From Nectonema munidae (lineage: Eukaryota > Nematomorpha > Nectonematoida > Nectonematidae), in contig JAUIRK010000894.1 in assembly GCA_030549495.1 (NCBI GenBank), positions 1,178,001 to 1,242,000 on the forward strand: a DNA stretch of 64,000 nucleotides, in the 5' to 3' direction. This document shows, one piece after another, positions 45,935 to 56,479 of the stretch. A program made the translations under genes and the position numbers. Within the stretch, counting starts at the first letter, position 1. The number at the start of each line of letters is the position of its first letter. The notes under the pieces are model-generated. The model made no database searches and was not told where the DNA came from. It worked only from the letters and a program-made list of their open reading frames with translations.

Positions 45935-47623
45935 TTGGAAAAAACTGATGAAAATGTTTGTGAAGAAGTTATTGAAGAATCGTATGAATCTTTGAAAAAT
46001 AATGAGGAAATAGAATCGAACGAAGGTGATAATGATATGTTTGAAGACAACATCTCAGATGCTGATAGTCTGAGTGATGTAATTGAAGACGAAGAACCCT
46101 GTACTCCCGCCAATAGCTTTTTCACGAACGAATTTGAAGATGAAGAGTTTATTTTTTGTAATGACGTCAAATATTCAAAAAGACCACCGCTGGTTAGATC
46201 TTTATCAAGAAATATTTTCAATCAAAAGCCAAGACTTTTATGTGATCCCAGAAGCGAAGCTGAATCTTTTTTACAATGAAGATATGTTTCTTCATAATAA
46301 AAGATACACTAATAGAAAAGTTTCTGATGAAGTTAGGAAGTATTTAGTCAAAAATAAAAGAAAAACTTATCCTACTTTCATGAAACAATTTTTTGTGAAG
46401 AAATAAAAGCTTGCTATGGTATTATAATTAGGGCAGCTTCTGATAGAGACAACATGACTTGTTTGTTTTCTTTATTGTCTCCAAAGGACTCAAAACCATT
46501 TTACAAGGCTACAATTTGGTTTCAAAGACACTTTCTTCGATTTGACAACTTCAGAGAGAGGGAAACAAGGAGAAGATCAGATAAGCTTGTAGCTGTCAGG
46601 GAAATATGGACAATGTTACAGAAAAATTTATTGGCTTGTACCTGAAAATGTTCTCACTGTTGATGAACAGCTTTATGGGTATAGAGGTAAAATACCCGGA
46701 AGAACTTTTATGCCTCAAAAACCCAGAAAATATGGAGTAAAAGTATTTTGGTGTTGTGAAGCCAAAAGTGGTTTTGCTCTTTCAGGATACATTTATTATG
46801 GAAAAGAAATTGGCAAAGATAAAAACACAGAACGAGCTTCTACAACAGTTTTACGGTTAGTCAAACCATTTGAAAATAGTGGCAGAGATATAGTAACTGA
46901 CAGGTGTTTCACCTATCACTTCTTGGCTACAGAACTTTTAAAGAAAAACTTGACGCTATTTGGAACAATTAATAAAAGAAATTCCTGTTTGCTTAAAATG
47001 AACCAAAAACAAAGACGTCCATACAACCTTAGCCTTGTATGATCATGAAAACAAAATCTCCCTATGCTCATATGTTCCCAAAAAAAATAAAAATGTATTG
47101 ATATTGTCCTCTTCTGATCTTGTCATTGAAATATCAGAGAGGTTAGATAAAAAAACCTCGTATAATTTTGGACTACAACCAAGGTAAGTATGGTGTTGAT
47201 TTGCTTGATTCTATAATTGAAGAGTTTTCTTGTCGAAGAAAAACCAAGAGATGGCCAGTTCTCTTAAACTATAACTTTATTGATGTAGCATGGAATAACG
47301 CATTTATTTTAATGAAGAAAAACGATTATTCCCAAAACCGAAGAACTTTTTTGAAAAACCTATCTTTTCAACTTGCGTTCGAATTCTCAAGTAAAAGACT
47401 TCAAAGCCGAACTTTAAATAAAATTATAAAAGAGGCAGGAATACTTGTCGGATATATAAAAACAACTCCCACACCTTCAAAAAAGAAAAGTAATAAATTA
47501 TTTCAGCCTTGTAAATATTGTAAAAAGTCACGACGGAGTGCTTGTGAAGTTTGTGACGCTGCAATTTGTCCCAGACATAGAATCAAGAAAACTACAGAGT
47601 TTGTATTTTTTTGTGAAAAATAG
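45935..47623 (+). pseudogene. piggyBac transposase, element 2
   Basis: An acidic head (45935-46279) is followed by a region near 46290-46440 in shifted frames, then FYKATIWFQRHFLRFDNFRE (46454-46645), VLTVDEQLYGYRGKIPGR (about 46650-46700) and VFWCCEAKSGFALSGYIYYG (46710-47042) with TDRCFTYHFLATELL. The last frame (47168-47623) starts MDYNQGKYGVDLLDS and ends in a Cys-rich finger (CKYCKKSRRSACEVCDAAIC). All three acidic DDD positions can be seen. Several frameshifts make it inactive. The right terminus is GGATGAGGG|TTAA at 47799-47811. The left terminus was not found. Confidence 0.75.
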
Positions 47624-47807
47624 ACAATACATTTATAATTTCATTGAATAAAACTTTGTACAACTTTATGTGATATATATATTTACAAAAATACAAAAAA
47701 AAAATTTATATTCATAAATAAAAACTTTTAAGTTTGTGAATTTGCTATACTACAAAATGTAGCATCTTGTACAGAACTGTGTCCAGTTTATAGTGTACGG
47801 ATGAGGG

Positions 47808-48128
47808 TTAAAGTGTGTTACTTTAAGACAACTCAAGGAACTAATGGGTTTAATAAATAAAATTCGCTATTCTATTGAGAAACCTTGAACGTGCACATTC
47901 GTCAATTGACACTTTTCGCTGTTTTATTAGTTTTCTTAGTATTTTTTGACACGGAAATTAGATTGACAAAAATCATCAAATTTTGATAAGAAAATAAGTC
48001 ATAAGATTTCAAAAATGTACACAAGTTTTTCAAGGAGTGATCATTAAACAGTTGGATCAATTCGTTTCAATTGAGGGTATATCTCCAGTTTTAATATTAA
48101 AAATAGAAGGAGCCGTTAAAAAGTGTTT
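47808..48128. other. Spacer between piggyBac 2 and a host gene
   Basis: Begins with the TTAA of the piggyBac right end. Otherwise AT-rich, probably the 3' region of the minus-strand gene next to it. Confidence 0.4.
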
Positions 48129-48325
48129 TTAGAGAACCAACTTTCTTCTCTAATTTTTACCAAGATATTTACTCATCCAAAAAAGAAGTAAATTAACCTT
48201 TTTCTCCATACGGTACAGGCTCTCCAAGTCTCCCCCATCCATTCCAGGATACCCAGATTCATCGATAGTAACGGGATAACCAGGACTTCTAGAAACTTTT
48301 CCCTTTTTGCTCTTGACAGAGTCGC
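48129..48325 (-). CDS. Unknown host gene, last two exons
   Basis: Minus strand. Exon 48198-48325 lies between AACTTTTTAG and GAAAAAG|GTTAAT and codes 42 residues including KKGKVSRSPGYPVTIDE and GYPGMDGGDLESLYRMEKK. After a 48-base intron (ending AAAAATTAG) the last exon (48129-48149) adds RRKLVL and a TAA. The phase is continuous. The exon is markedly richer in G+C than its surroundings. Upstream exons were not resolved. An ATG-led segment near 48415-48460 does not join in frame. The family is not recognised. The basic end may be a nuclear or cytoplasmic tail. Confidence 0.6.
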
Positions 48326-48668
48326 CTAAAAAGTTTAAATAAACATTAATTTATTACAAAATCCCCCAAAAGCGTTGCATAACCTACAAAAATATAGCAA
48401 GTTATAAAATATACAAAGTTATAAGCGGGGGCATTGTGCTCTGTAGACGAATACGTTTCATTGGTGGTATGTGAGGATATACAAAATTGTGTTATAAATA
48501 GCGAAGATAACTTACGCATCTTTACGCACTAGCGGAAAATTACGAACGATAAAAGACATGCAAATGAAATTTAATTTTTAATTTTTATGACCAATGAAAT
48601 TGCCGCGAGTATTCTAATAACTATAGAAAGTGCGTTACTGTCACTTTTATAAAAAGCACTCTACGATA
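48326..48668. other. Region between two divergent genes
   Basis: Probably holds the missing 5' exons of the minus-strand gene and the promoter of the plus-strand gene. A TTTTATAAAAAG stretch at 48648-48659 lies only about 10 bases before the next ATG, too close for a normal TATA box. Confidence 0.35.
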
Positions 48669-49220
48669 ATGGCCATGTTCGGAAACATGATAATTGAGGC
48701 TTGCGCTTTATTGTGCGAGGAAATAGTAATAAAAGCTTGCACTGCTATTTTTAGCAATGAAGGAAATGAACTTCATAAATACAGGAATTCTGCTCGCTCA
48801 AAAAATAAATCAAAGGCAAAAGAATGCCAGCCCGATAAAAAAGGGAATACGCCTAAAAAGAAAGTTAAAAAAGTTCGAGAAATTGACATTCGAAGATTTA
48901 TAAGGGAAAAGTTTGAGTATTTGACTAATTTCGTTGAATATGTCAAAAATAAGGGCTCTAACATGGTGGTCAACTTGATGAACGAAATGAAATGTGAAAA
49001 TTTCGAGGAAGAAAATGGGCAAAATATGAGAAGTCCGTTTTTACCCTCCCAAAGAATATGCATTAAAATTGAGAAAGAAGGCACACGCAAAATGGAGAAG
49101 ATGGACTTGATCAAGAATGAAAGGAAGAGAGAAAACATGAGAGTCCGGGCACAAAATAAAGAAAACAAGAAGTTGGAGAGGCAAATTCGCTTAAAATACA
49201 GAAAAGGGCTAAGAAAATAA
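48669..49220 (+). CDS. Lysine-rich single-exon protein, 183 residues, unknown
   Basis: Starts at ATG in MAMFGNMIIEACALLCEE. The frame runs to a TAA at 49218-49220. The first 28 residues are moderately hydrophobic. The rest is very basic, with KKGNTPKKKVKKVREIDIRR and a long charged C-terminal helix likely to form a coiled coil (MEKMDLIKNERKRENMRVRA, KLERQIRLKYRKGLRK). There is no recognised domain. Length and codon composition argue for a real gene, but it could be a chance frame in A-rich repeat-derived DNA, as the sequence after it is a related A/T-patterned repeat. Confidence 0.5.
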   Translation: MAMFGNMIIEACALLCEEIVIKACTAIFSNEGNELHKYRNSARSKNKSKAKECQPDKKGNTPKKKVKKVREIDIRRFIREKFEYLTNFVEYVKNKGSNMVVNLMNEMKCENFEEENGQNMRSPFLPSQRICIKIEKEGTRKMEKMDLIKNERKRENMRVRAQNKENKKLERQIRLKYRKGLRK

Positions 49221-49230
49221 ATATATAAAA

Positions 49231-49512
49231 TATACCAACTTTAGTTCTATTTTCTTCTTTCCCAATTCTATTTTCTTCTTTCCCAATCCTATTTTCTTCT
49301 TTTGTAAGTCTACTTTTTCTTTTTGCAATTCTATTTTGTCATTTTGAAATTCTATTTTATATTTTTGCTATAGAATAACTCTCTTACCTAAATAAAGATA
49401 TTTTCCAAAAACTTTAAAAAGGCGAAGGAAACAGAATTACAAAAAGACCAAATAGAATTGCAAAAATAAGAAATAGAATTACAAAAGGACTAAATAGAAT
49501 TGAAAAGGGCAT
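49231..49512 (+). repeat. Patterned tandem repeat with inverted second half
   Basis: About seven loose units of TTCTATTTTCTTCTTTCCCAA (49241-49365) are followed, after a gap of about 70 bp, by units reading TTGCAAAAATAAGAAATAGA (49440-49512), which are the reverse complement of the first set. More such units occur near 49999-50045. RNA across it could fold into a long hairpin. Confidence 0.65.
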
Positions 49513-50137
49513 TCATGTGAACAGTGGTTACGATATACCTATTGGGAATACTTCCACTTAAAAAAAAGTTAATGCGCCTATACGTTGTACCTCAAGGGTG
49601 GTGTGGAAATCAACTTGCCTTCAACCATTTCTTAATTTATTTTTATTTGTCATATTTATATTATCTTGACATGTACAATTTTTACTATTTGATATTTTTA
49701 CTATTTACACGATGTAATTTTTTTAATTTTTAAAATGAGAAAAAAATTATTTTTATTTCGCAAATAAACCTTATAACTTTTCAAACTCCAAATTTATAAA
49801 TTTTTACTTTTTTCATATTATTTATAAAGATTTTTTATTTTATGAAGATTTATTTGCGAAATAATTAAAAATTGAACAGTTTCTAATTTGCTGCAAAGAA
49901 ACAAAAAAAATCGTCGTATAAATAGGCAAAATATCGAAAAGTAAAAATAGTACATGTCAAAGTAATATGAACAAAAGAAAAACTAACATTTAAAAAAAAC
50001 AGAATTGCAAAAGTATTAAAATAATTGCAAAAGGAAAAATAGAACAAAAATGGTAATCATTAAATGGGAAAATTCAAGCAGAGGGAAGAGACTCTGAAAA
50101 CCTCAACTCTGACGACAGCTCAGGAAAGATAGAAAAT
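49513..50137. other. AT-rich spacer
   Basis: Contains the outlying repeat units near 50.0 kb. No gene. Confidence 0.4.
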
Positions 50138-50775
50138 TAATAATTAAACATTTATTGATAAAAAATGTTTTAAAAAGCTTTAAAATATTTACTTATTATT
50201 TATTAAAGAGAAAATTGAGTTTAATAAAAATATTCAAATTCGTACATAAATAACGACAGGATCCTAGAGATACGTGTCAGGGGTGGGGATTCAAGCTTAA
50301 ACCAAAAAGATGATTTCAAAATTTTATGATGAAAAAGTAGACTGCTTGAAGCGCTCTCCAAACTTGAAAGGAAAGCAGAACTCAATACTCGATGCATACA
50401 TTTTTTCTGAATGGCTGCCTTATGGATCTGTTCTTCATACTTGTATGCTAACAATCAAATAAAACTTGCAAAGTCTTACTTATTAACAAAAGCCGATGTT
50501 CTCTAACTTTTTTGAAGAAGCAGCCCTACTTTATTTGAGGATTCGTTAACACTCCCTTCTTATGATCACCAGTAGTTTAGATTATTTTAAAATAGTGATT
50601 TTATCAGCATGGCGATTTTAAATATCTCTAATGAATGTCGTGCTGAGGTCAAGATTTTCTGCATCTCTAGTCTCTAAGTTTAATTTTTTCTTTAACAAAT
50701 TTTTTTTATAATAGACTGCTTTAATATTATGCAAGTCGACTACGCTAATTTGAATAAATTAATTCAATTAATTAG
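50138..50775 (+). repeat. Direct repeat, copy B
   Basis: Second copy of the 43256-44070 repeat, without its internal tandem duplication. Both copies end near ATTCAATTAATTAGTG (AATTCAGTTAATTAGTG in copy A). The two copies bracket piggyBac 2 and the 48-49 kb genes. Confidence 0.75.
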
Positions 50776-51712
50776 TGTTTAGACTAAGTTCAATCTTTTG
50801 GGTAAATTTTCCAGAGGGTAAATATCCTTCCTCATGTTTTGATACATGTTTTAATGCTCAAGTGAGGGCATTTTACGCCACCATCCTTTCTAAGATTTTT
50901 ATTTACATATACAGTCAATCTGCGCTTATTCAGCATTCGCGGTTTCAGTTATTCGCTGGTCTTGCAGAGATATAACTATACTTGCGAAAAATTGACCGAT
51001 TCGCCAAATTTCCGATTTTTTTTCTTTTTTACAACCTATGAAACATCAATCTCAACTTCATATCACTATGTTTTTACACCCTGTAAAAAAGACTAATGAT
51101 TCAAATCTTGAAGATGATAAAAAGGAAGATGTAGCATCAGAGAAGATATAACTAATCCTCTATTTTGTACAATCTCTATTTTCATAAAACCTTATTTTAA
51201 TGTTTTGGTTATCTTTGATATTTTTATTTAGTAAACTTTATTTGCATAAATAAAATTTGTGTGTGTATTTCTGAATATATATATAAAAAAGCTATCCTCA
51301 ACGGAAACTTGTATGAAAGTTAAAGATGTTAAAAAGATAAATTATGAGCTATATTGCTCTTAAATATTCAATAAATTCAAATTCTCAAAGTTTCTTAAAA
51401 CTCATTGAAATCGCAAAGCGGAGACTCTGTTCTTTTTTCCTTGAACAAAAGATTCAGCACCAGACAAACAAGAACTATTCAATTTCTACGTCAACTCTGG
51501 CTTCTTCTTTTTTCAGCATATCCATAAACTTCCATATATTTCAGTGAGATGCTCCAACTAAAGAAAAGCATGATGCCAACCCTCAATCACATGCATTATT
51601 TGTCTTAAAAGAAGCTTCTTTTGATGAATCGTATAATAATTCCAAAGTTCTATATCGAATAAATGAGGTCGCCTTCCGTTTCTATGATTCGGTCATTCAA
51701 TTCAAAACTCTT
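50776..51712. other. Pogo-like end and AT-rich DNA
   Basis: At 50911-50950 TACAGTCAATCTGCGCTTAT then TTCGCGGTTTCAGTTATTCG looks like a terminus of a Tigger/pogo element. The rest, including an ATG-led frame at 51344-51547, is not recognised. Confidence 0.35.
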
Positions 51713-52670
51713 CTACATAGTCCACGAATGGTGAACATCTTCGGAAAAATTAATTTGTTCCCATAATTTTTCAAAATATTCAATGACGATTGAAGTCGAA
51801 ACAAACGAAAAAGTGGGAATCATGCGTAGATTTAGAGCGAAATCTGAGTCTTGTTCATACCTCTGTTGTAATTCATGACTTTGTATGCAACAAAAATCCA
51901 CTTTGAAAAATGAAAAAAAACTACCTTTCAAAGTAGTATTTGGCAAACTTTTTTAATGCTGTTGATAGAAGCTCTTTCAAAATCCATCAGAATTTTTCCT
52001 GGTGATAAAGCAGGATTCAATAATTTTATTTATGAAAATACTTTTGCTCATTTTTTTACTCCATTAATTATGCAATGAAGAGTGTATAGTTGATTAAATA
52101 AAACACGTGCTGTTTTAAATGTACCATCCATAACCCAACTTTTGTTGTGGACGAGATGAGTAAGGTTTTTTCTGTTGAAAAAATTAAAACTTCATTTTGC
52201 ATTTCATAATTTTCGTATAAAAGGAACTTATCTTTTGAGTGCGTTATTCTGTATTCAAAGGGAATTCCAAGTTGGGATAAACTTTTTGCATTAGGAGGAG
52301 CACATGATTGAGGTTTTCTTAAATTTGTGATTGATTTTTCATCAGCAAAATCGTTGGTAATTGAGTAGAAGCAGCTTGGGATGTTGCTTCACAAGTCTCG
52401 GATACGATGCTGTGTGGAGTTTCTTGTGAAGAAAAAGCTTTACTTGTGATCAAGTTATGAACTTTTTTGCTTGAACTCTAGCACAATTACCTGCATGATT
52501 ATGTTCATTTAATCTTTTAAAAATATTGCCGCTATCTTTAGTTTGTATTCTTGCCTTGCATTTAGTTAAATAATAGGGATCACATTTCCAAAAAACTTTT
52601 TGTTTATTGTTTCCTTTTTACAAAATAAATAACCTCCTTTCACCAACTTTTTTTTGATTTTTTCACTCAT
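51713..52670 (-). pseudogene. FLYWCH-MULE transposase, copy 1
   Basis: Minus strand from ATG at 52668-52670. An N-terminal FLYWCH-type zinc finger region (KGGYLFCKKETINKK, CDPYYLTKCKARIQTKDSGN, LNEHNH) is followed by the MULE transposase core: VMDGTFKTARVLFNQLYTLH, ILMDFERASINSIKKVC and, at 51713-51946, LQQRYEQDSDFALNLRMIPT and FVSTSIVIEYFEKLW. The FLYWCH-MULE pairing and the order are typical of animal Mutator-like elements. Several frameshifts and stops. Terminal repeats were not found. Confidence 0.75.
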
Positions 52671-53639
52671 AAGGCATTCCAAATCCTAATGATAAATTAA
52701 GATTGAAATGTGTTGAAAAATAAAAACTCTTTATTTGAGTCATCTCATCGAAATATTTGGAAGTTTAAAAACATGCTGAAAAAACCTTCTGTACTCCATT
52801 TTGTCTAATACGGTTAAAAAATATCTCGAAGTGGCAATTGAATTAGTTATGTTTACCTGAATCAGTTCTGTAAATTTTTTTAAAAAATTGTTGTATTTAG
52901 TTATATAGTAAAAATATAATTTTTTTTTTTGTATATTTTGGCTTATAATAATTTCTTCAATCATCTTGAGTATGAAATATTTATTTAAAAAAATAAAACG
53001 TACTATAAAATCTTTTGAAGATTAGTATGAGAGAAGGAAGCAAAAAAAGATTTTGACCGTGAAAAAGAAGTTCCTCTTTTACAGATGAAAAATCTTTAAA
53101 ACTATAGCTTATCATCTAGATTCTAGGATTACAATTATCATTTAACTAAGAATGGTAGGAAATCTGAAAATTTACAATAGGTTATAGCTATCAAAAATGG
53201 CACAGATGCTAATATGTTAAAATTTAGTCACTATCAAGATATTTTTTAATTTAAATTGAATTTGTTCATCTTTTTCCTTTTGCGTGAAACAGAGAGAGAT
53301 GAAGAAGGTTTACAACTTTGTAATTGAGCAATGAACAACACGAATTATTCATCAGAATAAAACCTTTGAACTGAGATTGGTTGACAAATATTCAGGCCTG
53401 ATAATTACTTGCTAAGATACTGATAAAAAAAGCCTAAGATCATCAAGAAAGTTCTTAAATCAGAATTCTTTGAAAGAGGAAAAAATCTGTTCAAAATAAC
53501 GATTTTGTTGCGAAAAAGATGGTGGTCCTATCGAGATACATAATTTACTGACAAATGAAATATTTTGAGTGAATTAAACACAAAGTTGTTTTATAAAATA
53601 AAATAAGAAAATAATAATTAACACAGAAATACTGCAAGT
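52671..53639. other. AT-rich spacer between the two MULEs
   Basis: No gene or repeat recognised. Confidence 0.4.
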
Positions 53640-53790
53640 AGAATTTATTTTGAAATTTATATATTTGAAATTGATTTACAGGTTTAATCAATTTTTTAAC
53701 AAGTTTTATTGATTTCATAAAAAAAATGAACATCACCATTAAATTCTACATACTTGAAAATGGGTATATATGTTTAATATTTTTCTCTAA
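53640..53790 (+). repeat. Satellite-like unit, left outlier
   Basis: Matches the units at 55760-56190: AATCAATTTTTTAACAAGTT, ATGAACATCACCATTAAATT, ACTTGAAAATGGGTATATAT. Same direction. Confidence 0.65.
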
Positions 53791-53819
53791 TAATGTTAAT
53801 ATGCAAACAACATTCAATA

Positions 53820-55640
53820 GGAAAAATAGCCGTAAGACAATTTTGGCGTAAAACAAGTGTTTGTGCGAAAAACAGTTTGGTTTCTGAAGTACCATTTTAT
53901 CTCTTCCAAACAACCAAGCTTGGCCTTCGAAGTTTCTGATAAGTAAACAACCAATAAGGAAATGGAGTAATTATTTTTTTACCATGATCCAATGAAAATA
54001 CGTAGACCACTTTATTAATTAATAAAATATCCTTTAAAAAAGATTGGTTATTTAAGAACATGCTTGAAATAAAACAGAAAAAATGTAATACTTTAAAAAG
54101 TGTGCAAATTCCATGCAATACTACGCAAATAGTCTCTTTTCTGTGCAGAATTGTAGCCAATTATTATTATTTGTCGTTGGAGTCGTGTATTGATATCACT
54201 ATATACCTTTTTCATTCCTTCTGCGTTTCCTCGGTCTAAGTCACACTTTTCTTTCTTGCTAAAATCTCTTCCTTTTTTAGATACGAAATAAGTTTGCGCA
54301 GATTTGGATGCGTATTTGTCATTGAGCTTTGCAGTGAGTGCATTATGGTAGTAGCCTTCTATGCTGTTGTTCGTTCTGCTTCCATTATGCTCAACTCGTT
54401 CGAGAACTTTCCATAATGCAATAGGAAAAGTAGGCTCCATTCTTCGTCTTCGCTCTCCTTTACCCCGTTCTCCTCCTATATAGCGCGCTTCGAAATAAGA
54501 TACTAATTCTTGGAGCAAATCGTGATCATCTGATAACTAATCGATAAATCCACCAATAACATCTTGCACAGGAAGGAAAGCTAATGATGCGGTGAAACAT
54601 TTGATTTTGTTGTTGAATTCTGCGTCGCTTTGATAACGCGACTTTAAACCGAGATCGAGAATGTGCCGATAAATTTTCTTAGGCATATGAAATGAACAAC
54701 CTGTTACTTTTGTAGTTGGAAATACAGCAGAAAAGGCGTTAATACTTGCTTTTTCAAAATCGACCATCAAGGTTTCGGGTTGAAATGATGGGCGTAGATC
54801 CTTCAAGGCACTGAAAAGTCTGCTGTAAGTTACTTGAGATTTGTCAGGTAGCAAGACAAAAATACGTGGTATACTAATATTCTTTATAACAATAAGTAAT
54901 GTGAACAATTGGTAATATATCTCTGGGCTGCATTTAAACGTGACATCACACGTCCAGTCCTTGTTTTCTCAAGGCCATCTAGCCCAGCTTTTGTGCCAAA
55001 AGCTAAAATTTTGTCTGAACAATCTTGCCCACTATCATATAATAAAAACTGATCACCATTTTTAAGAAATCTACATTCTTCTGGTATAATATACCCACTT
55101 CTTCCAGTTGGGATTGGAGGAGCTTAATTTTCCTTTTGCCTCCAGCCTCTAATACTGCGCGACAAATGTGCTTTAGTGGGCAGCAACGCCAATGCATTTG
55201 AATCTAAACTATAGATACAACCTCTGAAATTAAGGACCGCACAGAGGTTTGTGAATTCGTGGCTATCGATTTCATTTTAGTCTTTGCTTCGTAAACTTTA
55301 GGCTTGGAAGTGTCTCACCGTATTTTCGATCTATTCGGTAAATATAGTTAAGATCGTCAACTAATTTCAGTCCTCCTCTACTAGTTTTCATTTGATAAAA
55401 GATCATCTGTCTACAAAAAACTATAGTCGAAAAAAAATAAAGATAAAATAAAAAAATAAGGTAAAATAAAAATAAAGATGAAATAAAAAATAGGATAAAA
55501 TAAAAATAAAATAAAATAAATAATTACTTGGCCAAATTTGGTTGTTTGAAAGAGATAAAATGATACTTCAAAACCAAACTGTTTTTATCACAAATACTTG
55601 TTTTACCGCAAAATTGTCTTGCGGCGATTTTTCCTATTAG
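53820..55640 (-). mobile_element. MULE element, copy 2, with inverted ends
   Basis: The segment 53820-53922 is repeated inverted at about 55526-55640, roughly 85% alike by eye. Shared phrases include AGACAATTTTG, AAACAGTTTGGTTT and CATTTTATCTCTT. Long terminal inverted repeats are usual in Mutator-like elements. On the right, four loose copies of a GGCGAATTTTCC-type unit continue to about 55692. The element lies between copies of a satellite unit. Confidence 0.75.
54093..55391 (-). pseudogene. FLYWCH-MULE transposase, copy 2
   Basis: Minus strand from MKTSRGGLKLVDDLNYIYRI at 55389-55391 (FLYWCH start). Then a broken middle, SQVTYSRLFSALKDLRPSF and TLMVDFEKASINAFSAVFP (54537-54908) with CSFHMPKKIYRHI (the C..H motif), and the C-terminal part (54093-54518) reading FEARYIGGERGKGERRRRME, then NGSRTNNSIEGYYHNAL. 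This is the MULE core plus the usual 'RTNNSVEGWH' region. It is a different lineage from copy 1. There are multiple stops, so it is inactive. Confidence 0.8.
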
Positions 55641-55759
55641 GCGAAATTTCCTGAGGCGAGTTTTCCTACGGCAAACTTTTTTACGGCGAATTTTCCGGAC
55701 ACTCTTTCGTTCATCATAATAAAATTGTATCATCAAATTACGCGTTCAACGTAACAATA

Positions 55760-56190
55760 TGTATAAAAAACTTTTTATAAGAATAAAAATTTTTATTTTG
55801 ACATGGGCTGTCATATTTAAATTATTTTTTGTCAGGTTTGACTGATTTTTATAATAAAAAAAAAATATTACCAGTAAACACAGCGTACTTGAAAATAGGT
55901 ATATATGTGTATAAAAAAATTATATAATTATTTGGATAAAATGATGCTTTTTGAGATAAATCAATTTTTTGACAGGTTTGATTGATCTTGTTAAAAAAAA
56001 TGAATATCACCACTGTATTCAGCATACTTGAAAATGGGTATATATTTGTAAAAAACTTTATATAATTATTTCAATAAAAAGTTCGTTTTTGAGATGAGCT
56101 GTCAAATATAAATAACTTTTTAGACAGGTTTGATTGATTTTCATAAAAAATGGACATCACCACTGAATTCAGCATAGTTGATATAAAACT
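55760..56190 (+). repeat. Tandem satellite-like array, about 125-bp unit
   Basis: Three to four diverged units, each with GACAGGTTTGATTGATTTT, ATCACCACT...TTCAGCATA, CTTGAAAATGGGTATATAT and TTTATATAATTATTT. With the unit at 53640 they surround the MULE, which probably inserted within the array. Confidence 0.7.
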
Positions 56191-56479
56191 TTATTAATAT
56201 CTGAGAAAAATAGGGGCCGGGGCTTACTTACAGATCTTAATAATTTAGGGTTTATATTTACTATTTTATTTCTTTATTTACGTTAATAAATGGAAAAAAC
56301 AAAAACAAAATTTAGTGGACTATTTTTTTGTATACTTTTAAATATCTTCCCAAAATGGGAACGTTGGACACTTTGAGTAGTAAAATTAAAAGTTTATTGA
56401 ATATCAAAAAAAATTGTGACTATTAGAACTAATTATATATACAAATATATTTATTCACACGTACATTTAATTTATCCAA

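Noticed and set aside
45865-46221. 118-codon Ser-rich minus-strand frame
   Set aside because: Mirror of the acidic head of piggyBac 2 on the plus strand.
48773-49168. 131-codon Phe/Leu/Ser-rich minus-strand frame
   Set aside because: Mirror of the Lys/Glu-rich frame at 48669-49220, with no domain.
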